Positions 1 through 8,650 of a stretch of 64,000 nucleotides of DNA are shown piece by piece; the first letter of the stretch is position 1; every line of letters begins with the position of its first letter. The DNA comes from Opisthocomus hoazin (lineage: Eukaryota; Chordata; Aves; Opisthocomiformes; Opisthocomidae). Where the stretch lies: positions 1,178,001-1,242,000 of the forward strand of contig NC_134428.1 in NCBI RefSeq assembly GCF_030867145.1. The letters are read 5' to 3'. The notes under the pieces were generated by a model, which saw only the letters and a program-made list of their open reading frames with translations, ran no database searches and was not told where the DNA came from. The position numbers and the translations under genes are program-made.

Positions 1-546
1 TCACGTTGGCCAGAAACATTCCTTTGTAAAAGAAACAAAGCAAGAGGAGTAAATAAAGTATTATTAAATGAAATAATACCTCGGTTTAGAGTACCAACAG
101 TTATCTCCTCAGATAAGGGGGCACATTTTTATGTAGAAGTAGTGCAACAGGTCAGCAGACTATTAGGAACTGATGGGCAGTTACATACGCCCTACAGACC
201 ACAAGCCAATGGGCAAGCAGGAAAGATGAACCACATGATAAAATAACAGATAGCAAAAATATGCCAAAAAGTGAATCTATATTGGTACCAAGCATTGCCT
301 ATTGCACTACTTCGGATACGTGTCAAACCTGGGACCAAAGAAAATCTGAGCCCTTTTGAGATACTATATGGGAGACCATATCAGGCTAAATATCAAGGGA
401 AAAATTTGAACCAGTTGGGAAATCAGTATCTACAGAATTATGTTGTATCACTAGAAAAATATTTAGAAAAGATTAGTAAAAATGTTTTAAGTATCAGGGC
501 TAAAGGGTTAGATCACTCGATCCATCCATTTAGCCCTGGACATTAA
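1..546 (+). pseudogene. Endogenous retrovirus pol: integrase, 3' part, inactive
   Basis: Frame 1 is open from the window edge and reads as the second half of a gammaretrovirus-like integrase. It shows the segment around the second catalytic aspartate ([10 protein letters not shown], codons ending near 130), the [10 protein letters not shown] segment, and the FEILYGRP segment near 355-380 that is typical of gammaretroviral integrase. A TAA stop lies at 244-246 and the frame then continues to 546. In the helix where the family has the catalytic glutamate, this copy has glycine (QAGKMN), so the active site is lost as well. The first catalytic aspartate lies just outside the window. The fragment is co-oriented with the env remains that follow. 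The family is clear; the exact ERV lineage is not. Confidence 0.88.
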
Positions 547-697
547 GTTTAGGACAAATTATTTTTTCAGGTGACCCACTGAGAGAGGAGTGGAATAGAC
601 CTTACCAGGTACTGCTGACCACTTTCACTGCAACCGAGATTCAAAAACAACCGGCCTGGACCCATTATGCCCCAGTGAAGAATGCTCCTGAACCAAG

Positions 698-2118
698 ATG
701 GACCGTCAAAAAGGCTGGCGGTTTGAAACTACGATTACGGCGGTAACTTTGTTAAACCTAGGCTTATTAATGAACACTTGGAGCGAGAACTTCTATTACA
801 ACGCAACTCGGATGATAGGGAACACCACAGGAGCTAAGGATTGTTGGATTTGTACTGCCTTACCAAAAGGTGACAGGAGACTCCCTTTATACGGGGTAGG
901 GTCTACTCCTTGGAACTGTGACAATAACACTTGGCCCGAGTTTCGGAGAAGACACGATGCAGGATACCGCGATTACGACAACTCGACCTACATGACAGGG
1001 CCAAGATTTGACCTACAGATATTAAACAACACCACCCAGATATTGGTCAGCAATAATTGTTGCCTATGGAAAGCAAGATCCAACACTTGTTCGTGCTGAA
1101 GCCCCTTCCATACACACAAAAATTGTACTTGCAGGGATGGGTGGAAGGATTATTGGATCAACAAAACTACAGTAGAAGTGGGGACTTGAGATTTGAAAGG
1201 GACAAGTGTAGTATATATTGATTTTTGTAACAGAACCCAATTAGAAACCTATAGCCCCTCGAACTGGGATTATTTTAGGAATGTATCAGTCGGCTGGGTA
1301 AACTGCAGAACATTTTACGGAGCTGATCTCACAGCCACTGATGGGCCCTGTAAATTACCCGATGGGTACTGGTGGCGATGCAGCGATGGCATTAGCAGAA
1401 AGCGACTCTCTGCGGGTTGGAAGGGAATGTGTACCACAGGTCACCTAGTCAGCCAGGAGCGAATATAGAACCAGTCCAAATACCTAAAGGCATATTGAGA
1501 GCATCATGGAGACGAGCCAAACGGGAAGAAAACCCACTTGTAAGTAGGGGGACAAAATTTCATAGCTTTGTCAAATGATTTTTGCCGCGGCTAGCAGTAA
1601 GCAAACTAGAGAAAGCCATAGTAAACATTTCCACAGTTTAAAAAAAAATAAAAATAAAAAATTTACAGACAGAAGTATCATCCCTTAGTAAAGTTGTGCT
1701 ACAGAACCGAATGGCATTACATTTATTGACCGCCAAAGAAAGGGGAGTGTGTACGATCATTAATACCAGTTGCTGTGCAGATATCAATACAGACAGACAG
1801 AGAGAAGCAGATCTGAATATGCTCTGGCAGAAAACATGAGTGTTCCATAAAATACCTTTGGATGATACTTCCTTGGGGTTTCGAGATTTATGGGATAAAG
1901 AAACCTCTTGGCTCCCTAATGTAGCATGTTTAAAACAATTATTGATGGGATTAATCACCCTGATGGCTTTAGGAATACTTGTTTGCATATCTCTCAATTG
2001 TTTCCTTTGGTGTTGTCAGGATTCTGTTGCGACACACAGTGATTGGAAAAGGAACAAGATTAGGCACCAAATAGAAACCGGAAAATACTTTTCCCAGACG
2101 CTTGGAATAAGAGACTGA
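698..2118 (+). pseudogene. Endogenous retrovirus env (SU and TM), multiply broken
   Basis: Surface-unit sequence runs from an ATG at 698, with many cysteines and N-glycosylation sites. It is cut by in-frame stops at 1097-1099 and 1187-1189 and ends at 1466-1468. The rest lies in a different frame: a furin-type cleavage site RRAKR at 1510-1524, a stop near 1579, an A-rich low-complexity stretch at 1640-1661, then the transmembrane subunit. TM shows a CX6CC motif at 1750-1776 preceded by an LQNR-type helix, a stop at 1837-1839, a hydrophobic membrane anchor near 1945-2020 and a short basic tail. CX6CC places it with gamma-type envelopes. It cannot be translated as one protein and is a fossil. 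Confidence 0.85.
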
Positions 2119-2184
2119 AGAAATTTGCAAATATACCTACAAAATACAACAGTGAAGATTCATAGCTTTCTAGCTACAAATCCT

Positions 2185-2201
2185 CAAAAGAAAAGGAGGG
2201 A
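2185..2201 (+). other. Polypurine tract of the + strand provirus
   Basis: A purine-only run (aaaagaaaaggaggga) ends two bases before the TG that opens the following LTR and lies about 70 bases after the env stop. This is the expected position for the retroviral plus-strand primer. Confidence 0.75.
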
Positions 2202-2203
2202 TC

Positions 2204-2987
2204 TGATACCTGTAAATTTAAAATTTCCACTTCCCAGAGTGATTGTAATTAAACTAAACTAGATCCTTGCTGTTTTGAGAAGACAGGAAAGCTCTAAGAC
2301 AGAGAGGCTCCTCAATAATTCTACCCCAGACCGCTCAGCCTTGGGAGGGCAGATGCACCAAGCTACAGAGAGAAAGAGGCACCAGGAGGGCAACAAGACC
2401 GGAGCAAAACAACCTGGAAGGACACAGGATATGTGATCTTAGAACGGAGTCTGCGCAGAAACAAAGGTCGGCCAGCGGACACTGTAATAGACTAGAAGAT
2501 GATTCCTGTCGAGTGCACATATTGTGCAACCGTGGAAACCAGCATCCTGTGAAATAACAAAACCACCTCAGGCATGGAACAATAGACAGGACAGCTGTGG
2601 GTTTGAGACCGGGCTAACTATATCGCTTGTGCAAGAAAAAAACCAAGTGTGCATGCACTTATAGGAAAAGGACATTTAGAGGACACCGAGGAAGAAGAGA
2701 CTCTTCATCCCGAAGACTGCCAGAAGAACTATAAAGACCACCAACATCATAAAATGCACGCGTCAATAAATGATGCCACGTAAGCACAGAGAATCGAAAG
2801 GAGGAGGAGACTTCGTGGAAACGAACAGCTCGGAGAGAATATAAAGACCGCAGGTGCCAGGAGCAGGTGTGCGCGTTGGTGGAGCAGCGACTCCCCGCGC
2901 ACCCAGCGCTGTTTGCTTGCTTTTTATTGCCTTAAATATTAATAAAGAAAAAGATAACGCGAATGGCTTATTGTCATCTATAACAAC
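2204..2987 (+). mobile_element. 3' LTR of the + strand provirus
   Basis: The LTR starts with TG straight after the polypurine tract. It contains a TATA-like box at 2839-2846 (ATATAAAG; a second TATAAAG lies at about 2731) and a poly(A) signal AATAAA at 2941-2946. It probably ends at one of the CA dinucleotides between 2985 and 2988, giving about 780 bp. The TATA to poly(A) spacing of about 100 bp fits a short R region. The matching 5' LTR is outside the window, so target-site duplication cannot be tested. Confidence 0.68.
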
Positions 2988-3004
2988 ACTGTGACGAGGA
3001 GTAT

Positions 3005-3290
3005 GAGTCTTCATCTTGAGACCTCCAAAGACCACCCAGGACTCTAACAGACACGCCTGAAAGATATTAACTTATGCTAATTCATTCTTGGAAAAGCCAT
3101 GAATATGCTAAGCATTTCTCGGAAATATAATGAAGATGTGTATTGTGATTGTGTTTAACCTGAAACGATGGGGTGTTTGGGGTGCACGTTTGGAGGAGAG
3201 ATCCCCCGTGTGCCCGGCGCCGCAATAAAGAATCCCTGCTTCATAGCCCTCTGACTATGGAGTCTGCAGCTCTGGCTTTTCACGGCATCA
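3005..3290 (+). mobile_element. Partial LTR, same family as the LTR at 7524-7989
   Basis: From about 3005 the sequence follows the second half of the LTR at 7524-7989. The two share the 'ggaaaagccat' block (3090 and 7788), 'tttggaggagagatcccccg', the adjoining CGGCGCCGCAATAAAGAAT with the poly(A) signal at 3224-3229, and a common end 'cttttcacggcatca'. The 5' half is missing. It lies straight after the provirus LTR, so either it was truncated by that insertion or the two recombined. The boundary near 3000 is approximate. Confidence 0.7.
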
Positions 3291-3573
3291 GGTGTGTCTG
3301 CCGAACAAGGCATCCACGAGACACTGTCCTTGTGGATCCCGCAACGGGTGTTTTGCCTGTGCTGCACCAAATCTGTGTGTGAACAGCAAGGGAAGAGGAG
3401 ATGTCCGCACATGCCAGCAGGGAGTTTTACCAAGTTTTTTCCCAGTTTATTCCATGGTGTTTTTGCTCCAGGGATCCAACACGGACATTGTTGAGACTGA
3501 CGTGGCAGAGAGTCACACGGCTTGGCCGAGTCCCCGGTCAGGGGAGAGGAGGTCTTTGTGGACGTGGTGCCCT

Positions 3574-4304
3574 TGTCACCGAAAATCCTGGCATAAAACC
3601 TCATAACACCACTGTAGAGTTAACAGGCAGGCATGCTTTATTGCAGCGCTGGATGCACGGGGGATAATTCCACCGAACGTGCATACCTCATACTGCTTCC
3701 ATGCAGTCTATATAAATCAAAAATATACACATTTATTTTATTCATGCATATTCAATATTATTCTCTTTGGCGATTGGTGTAAACTTCTCTCGCTTCACGT
3801 TTAAAGGTATAGTTCACGAAAAATCGAGAGCGCTGACTCGAAGAGGGGTGGTCGCACCTCGGAGGCGGGGAGCCTTCGGGATGGAGGTGTGTTTTGGTAT
3901 TAAAATGATATTGAAATGAGCAAAGTTCACGAGAGGATAGCACTTTGGCAAGGTTTCAAAAACCTGTTGGCTCAGGGGGCCAGATGAGCTGCTTATCAGT
4001 TCTAGAGGACCATTTCTTCCCACTGTATCATCACGGAACGTGGTCACGGAATCTGCACTGCGCTCCATCCTTTATGGTGTGTTGCAGGGAGTTGCTGTGT
4101 GAGTGGATTCCTCGCGTGCCTGCTGCAGCTGTGTCCCACTCCATCAGTTCCCTTGACAAAAACACAGTGACTTACTATGGTTGGCATTAATGGTGACCTA
4201 GAGAACAGACCCTCCGTCCTACTGCCCAGGTGTGTCGGGCTGTACCAGGAACACAGCAGCACAGTTCGTGTTTATGGTCAGCTGATTCCATCACCCTGGT
4301 TACA
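3574..4304 (-). mobile_element. Solo LTR (minus), same family as the provirus at 41-44 kb
   Basis: On the plus strand it opens with TGTCACCGAAAATCC and closes with 'ccctggttaca', matching both ends of the LTR at 43803-44480. On the minus strand it carries a poly(A) signal (TTTATT on plus, 3637-3642) and a TATA box (plus TATATAAA near 3708). No gag or primer-binding site flanks the U5 end at 3573, so it is solo or detached. The flanking 4-mers (CCCT and GCCT) match only partly, so no clean target-site duplication is seen. Length 731 bp against 678 bp for its relative. Confidence 0.75.
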
Positions 4305-5720
4305 GCCTGTGCCAGGCCCCGGCCGTGTGTTCTGACGGGCTCGTGCCCGTCCGGTTGCTGGGAGGAGGCTCCTCTGGGGGGAAAAGCCAAGGGGGAACCG
4401 AACCTGGTACCAGCCAGGCCTGGCCACTCCTGCGCCGAGCTGTGCGGGGGCTCAGCCCTCCCCGCAGCCCCGAGCCCTCCGTCTCCCCCCGCGTCGGGGC
4501 TGTGTCGGGCCAGGCAGCGCCGGGCGGCTGGGCCGGGCCTGGCCCGGGGCTGGCGAGGGGCCGGGCCGGGCAGGAGGGCCAGGGCCCAGCTGGGCCTGTG
4601 GGCCCTGTCGCCTAGCAACGGTGGCAGGGCGCTCGCCATTGGCCGCGCCCAGAGGCATCGAGGCTGCCGGCCAATGGGCTGGCGCGGTGCCGCAGGAGAG
4701 AGAGGCTGGAGCGGTCGCCAAGGCGAGGGGGACGCGGTGGAGCCCCTCGGGGGAAGCTGCCCGAGGCTCGCAGCGGCGAGGCAGGGCCCGGGCAGGTTCG
4801 GCCCGGCCCCTCCCGTCCCGTCCTGGAAGAGCCGGCCTGGAGGCCGTGCCCGGGGCTGCGGGAGGGCGGAGCCGCCTCGGCGAGCCCTCCCAGGGAGCGG
4901 CCGGAGCAGGTCAGCAGCGCGGGGCTGGGGCTTGGCCCCGGCGGGGCTTCGGGTGGAGCCGGGGCCAGGGAGGGGCTGCCGGGGCCGGGCCGAGGGGCCG
5001 CTGGGGCCGGGCCGGGCCGGGCTCCCCTGTGCTGCCCCGCGTGGCCCGGCTCTGCCCCCGGGCCGGTCCCGGGGCCGGGCTCTGCCGCGAGTGCCGCTCT
5101 CTGCCCGCGGTGCCCGCTCCTGCCGGAGGTGCAGGCGGGCACTGCCTGGCGGGAAGCTCTGCCGGGCCGCTCTCGCCTATGGCCAGGGCTGTCGGTGCCC
5201 CCTTCCTCCGGGGCTCCCCCCGTTCCCCCCCACCTCCTCCAGCTCCTCTCTCCCCGGGGTCGGGTGCGCGGCTTCGGGAAGCTTTGGGGGCAACGGCCGG
5301 CGCAGGGTGCTGGGGGCGGAGCTGCGGGCGGAGCTGGGAGTGGTGCGGGGCGGTCGCGGGGCGAAGCAGCGGTGCCTGGTGAAGGAGCGGGCGGTGTCGG
5401 GGGGGCGGCGGGGGCCGAGGTGCCGGCGAGGTGGGGGGAAGCCGCTTCCGTGCAGGGAGCGGGTGGCGTGCAGCCCGGCCCTGCCCCGGCTGCGGGTGCG
5501 CTGCGGGCCGGGGAGCCGGGGCGTCTGGCCGGGCGCTCGGAGCCCGGGGTGCCCGCGGTTCCACGGCTGAGCGCGGGAGCCGGAGTCTGGGGCCCGAGGT
5601 GCCGCCTGTTTGCACCCGGCAGCGATCGTGACAGTCGTGTCGTGGCCGTCCGTGTCTGTCCCAGGCCCTCGAGTGAGGAAACGCAGAGCTGGGCATGGCC
5701 TTGGCGCTGACGCAGGGGCA
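4305..5720. promoter_or_regulatory. CpG island with RFX X-box and CCAAT boxes
   Basis: This stretch is extremely GC-rich and full of CpG, unlike its AT-richer surroundings, and its long overlapping frames on all strands are composition artefacts. At 4607-4619 it has GTCGCC-T-AGCAAC, a perfect match to the RFX X-box consensus GTNRCC(N0-3)RGYAAC. CCAAT boxes in both orientations lie near 4638 (ATTGG) and 4670 (CCAAT). RFX together with NF-Y sites in a CpG island is typical of a vertebrate housekeeping or ciliary gene promoter. The island begins at the end of the minus-strand LTR. The transcription start and the direction cannot be fixed from sequence alone. Confidence 0.72.
4607..4619 (+). promoter_or_regulatory. 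RFX X-box
   Basis: GTCGCC, a one-base spacer T, then AGCAAC: both half-sites fit the X-box consensus exactly. Known targets of RFX2/RFX3 through such boxes are mostly ciliary genes. The site lies about 25 bases from an inverted CCAAT box, a usual arrangement. Confidence 0.6.
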
Positions 5721-6246
5721 AGTCAGAAGGTTCCTAACCGAGAGCTGAGGGGTCTGGGGGGCAGAACCCAGCCGAAGGCTCCATGGTTGGGGAGCTGCAG
5801 CCGAGCGGTGGTGGGCGTGGGGAGCAGGGTCCTGGCTTGGGCAATAGCCATGGCCGTGGCCATCGCAGCCGGGCCAAGCAGCGGCTGCCTGAGCAGACTT
5901 CATTCTGGCAGTGCCCCGCTGTGCAGAGCTGGACTGAAAAGGCGGTGTGGAGTGTTCTTCTGGCAGCAGCGTCACAAATGCGCCTGTGCTGGTGGTGTTG
6001 GTGCCTGTTGCTGTTGCACACCTGCTGCTGGTGGGAGGAGGAGGGGACTGGCTTTCGGAGAGGCCGCCCTGCCCTGATGCTCATGGAAATCTTGTAGGGT
6101 CTCGTCTAAAGCGCGTTGGCTTGCACACTGCTGAGTACCCGTTCGCAGAACTCGCTGTGCTCTGGTGTCTGGCAGCCGGGCAATGAGTCTCGCTGCTTGG
6201 GTTTTCTTCTGTATCGTAACATCATGGTGCTGCTTGTCTCTTGCAG

Positions 6247-6360
6247 CATCTTCTGACGAGCTTGCAGCTGAGACGAGGAGACTCGAGCAGAGTGGTCACC
6301 AAGTCACTTCTCAGCGATACGCCGCAGGGTCCCGTTCTTGGATGACTTTCAGGCTTGATG
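6247..6360 (+). other. Candidate internal coding exon of an unrecognised gene
   Basis: A pyrimidine-rich tract and acceptor (ctgcttgtctcttgcag, AG at 6245-6246) precede 114 bases open in one frame, followed by a consensus donor (gatg|gtaagaga, GT at 6361-6362). It encodes 38 residues that begin SSDELAAETRRLEQ and end TFRLDG, charged and helix-prone at the start. I do not recognise the family. It lies about 0.5 kb downstream of the CpG island on the same strand, so it could be exon 2 of a gene driven from it. Minisatellite 1 begins a few bases after the donor, which would put the arrays inside an intron. A chance exon-like segment is possible. Confidence 0.4.
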
Positions 6361-6373
6361 GTAAGAGACTCAA

Positions 6374-7523
6374 GTTGCACAACAGAGTTGTCTTTGCCTC
6401 GCGCCTTTGCACCGCAGAGGATCTCTTTGTCTCACATCTTTGTACTGCAGTGGATCTCTTTGCCTCACGTCGTTGCCCCGCAGAGGATGTCTTTGCGTCG
6501 CGTCGTTGCCCCGCAGAGGATCTCTTCACGTCACGACGTTACACCACAGAGTATCTCTTTGCATCGCATCGTTGCATCGCAGAGGATCTCTTTGCCTCAT
6601 TGCCCCGCAGAGGATCTCTTTGCCTCGCGTCGTGGCACCACAGAGGATCTCTTTGCATCGTACCACCGCAAAGGATCTATTTGCCTCGCGTCGTTGCCCT
6701 GCAGAGGATCTCTTTGCGTCGTGACACCGCAGAGGATCTCTTTGCGTCGTTGCGTCTCATAGGATTGCATCACGTTGCGTCCTTGCGGCATAGAGGATGT
6801 TGTCGCGTCGCGTCTTTGTACCACGCGGCGTTACAGAGGAGTTCTTTGCGTCGTGTCATTGCACTTCGCCGTAGAGAACTTCGCAACGCATTGTGGCAGC
6901 ACGCCTCAGAGGATTTATTCGCTTCGTTGCACCTCAGAAACTTATACCACGTCGTGGCACGGCAGAGGATGTCTTTGCGTCGCGTCGTTGCACCACAGAG
7001 GATCGCTTTGCATCGTTGCACCGCAGAGGATCTCTTTGACTTGCGTCATGGCGCGGCAGAGGATCTATCTGCGTCGTTGCACAGCATAGGATCTCTTTGC
7101 CTCGTGTCTTTGCCCCTTAGAGGATCTCTTTGTGTCGTGGCACCGCAAAGGATCTCTTTGCATCGTGGCACCACAGAGGATGTCTTTGCGTCGTGGCACC
7201 TCATAGGATTGCAACATGTTGCGTCCTTGTGCCGCAGAGGATGTTTTCACGTCGCGTCTTTGTACGGCGCCACGTTGCAGAGGAGTTCTTTGCGTCGTGT
7301 CATTGCACTGCGCCACAGAGAACTTCTTGGCAGTGCGTCATGGCAGCACGTTGCAGAGGATTTCTTCGCTTTGTTGCACTGCAGAAACTTATGCCACATC
7401 GTGGCGATGCAGAGGATCTCTTTGCGTCGCATGTTTGCACCGCAGAGGATCTCTTTGCGTCGCGTCGTTGCCCCGCAGAGGATCTTTTTGCCTCATTGCC
7501 CCGCAGAGGATCTCTTTGCATCA
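6374..7523. repeat. Minisatellite 1, left part (33/28-bp units)
   Basis: Tandem units share the core cagaggatctctttgc. A 33-bp form (ending gcgtcgttgc plus three to four bases) alternates loosely with a 28-bp form. Because 33 is divisible by three, long open frames result, including 453 codons from 6165 whose product repeats RRCPAEDLFAS-type 11-mers. Nothing suggests these are real proteins. A higher-order block starting 'tcataggattgca' occurs at 6757 and again at 7201. The array is interrupted by an LTR and resumes at 7990. Confidence 0.93.
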
Positions 7524-7989
7524 TGATGATAACTGTAAATGTAACAAATGTAACTTGTAGGGGATGTTATCACTTCAGGTGGTCAGAAACAAGTCTTGGT
7601 TTTTGTGAATAATTCGGACGGTTGCAAGACAACGGTCTCCTTAATAATCCCTTTAGGCGCCTGGGCCTTGGGAGAACAGTTATGCAAACTACAGAGATAA
7701 GGAGGCTGCAGGATAATCTGAAGACCCCTGCTGAGAGACGCCAAACAAACATGTGCGATGGACATTACCATATATTAATGAGTTCTCGGAAAAGCCATTA
7801 CTATGATAAACATTTCTTGGAAATGTAATGAATATGTATGTTAACATAGCATAAATACCTAGTAACTGTGTCTCTTAGGTGCACACGTTTGGAGGAGAGA
7901 TCCCCCGTGTGCCCGGCGCCGCAATAAAGAATACCTGCTTAATAATATGCCGACTATTGAGTGTTCAATTCCGGCTTTTCACGGCATCA
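7524..7989 (+). mobile_element. Solo LTR inserted in minisatellite 1
   Basis: About 465 bp of non-repetitive sequence interrupts the array. It begins TGATGATAACTGTAAATG, has the poly(A) region CGGCGCCGCAATAAAGAAT near 7920, and ends in cttttcacggcatca. The second half matches 3005-3290. The heptamer gcatcat occurs at both edges (7518-7524 and 7984-7990). It could reflect the target duplication, but the other copy also ends in gcatca, so the exact edges and duplication length are ambiguous by a few bases. Confidence 0.75.
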
Positions 7990-8650
7990 TTTCCATGGCA
8001 GAGGACATCTTCGCCTCGCATCGTTGCCCCGCAGACGATCTCTTTGCGTCGTGTTGTGGCACCGCAGAGGATCTCCTTGCCTCGCGTCGTTGCACCGCTG
8101 AGGATCTCTTTGTGTCGTGTCGTGGCACAGCAGAGGATCTCTTTGCATTGCGTCGTTGCCCCGCAGAGGATCTCTTTGCATCATTTCCCGTAGAGGATCT
8201 CTTTGCATCGTGGCACCACAGAGGATCTCTTTGCGTCGTTGCACCTCATAGGATTGCATCACGTTGCGTCCTTGCACCGCAGAGGATGTTTTCATGTCGC
8301 GTCTTTGTACGGCGCCACGTTGCAGAGGCGTTCTTTGCGTCGTGTCATTGCACTGTGCCGCAGAGAACTTCTTGGCAGCGCGTCGTGGCAGCACGTTGCA
8401 GAGGATTTCTTCGCCTCGTTTCACCGCAGAAAGTTATGCCACGTTGTGGCATCGCAGAGGATTTCTTTGTGTCGCGTCGTTGCACCACAGATGATCTCTT
8501 TGCCTCGCTTCGTTGCACCTCAGAGGATCTCTATGAGTCGCATGATTGCATTGCACTGGATCTCTTTGCATTGCGTCGTTGACCACAGAAGATCTCCTTG
8601 CGTCGCGTTGTTACCGTGCATAGGATCTCCTTGAGTCACATCGTGGCACC
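7990..8650. repeat. Minisatellite 1, right part
   Basis: The same 33/28-bp units as at 6374-7523 resume straight after the LTR and end near 8650, where the unrelated minisatellite 2 starts without spacer. A third copy of the higher-order block begins at about 8246. The unit sequence decays towards the right end (gaccacagaagatctccttg and similar), as is usual for array margins. Confidence 0.92.

Noticed and set aside
3550-3573. Primer binding site next to the minus LTR at 3574
   Set aside because: The bases (ggacgtggtgccct) do not contain the primer site seen at 43780-43797, so this LTR is treated as solo.
4230-5975. Long frames up to 446 codons in the GC-rich block
   Set aside because: Ala/Gly/Arg/Pro-rich translations overlapping on all strands are expected from CpG-island composition with few AT-rich stop codons.
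6165-7526. 453-codon open frame with 11-residue repeats (RRCPAEDLFAS type)
   Set aside because: It is minisatellite 1 read in a frame kept open by the 33-bp unit; equivalent frames exist on the other strand, and the repeated residues show no sign of selection visible by eye.
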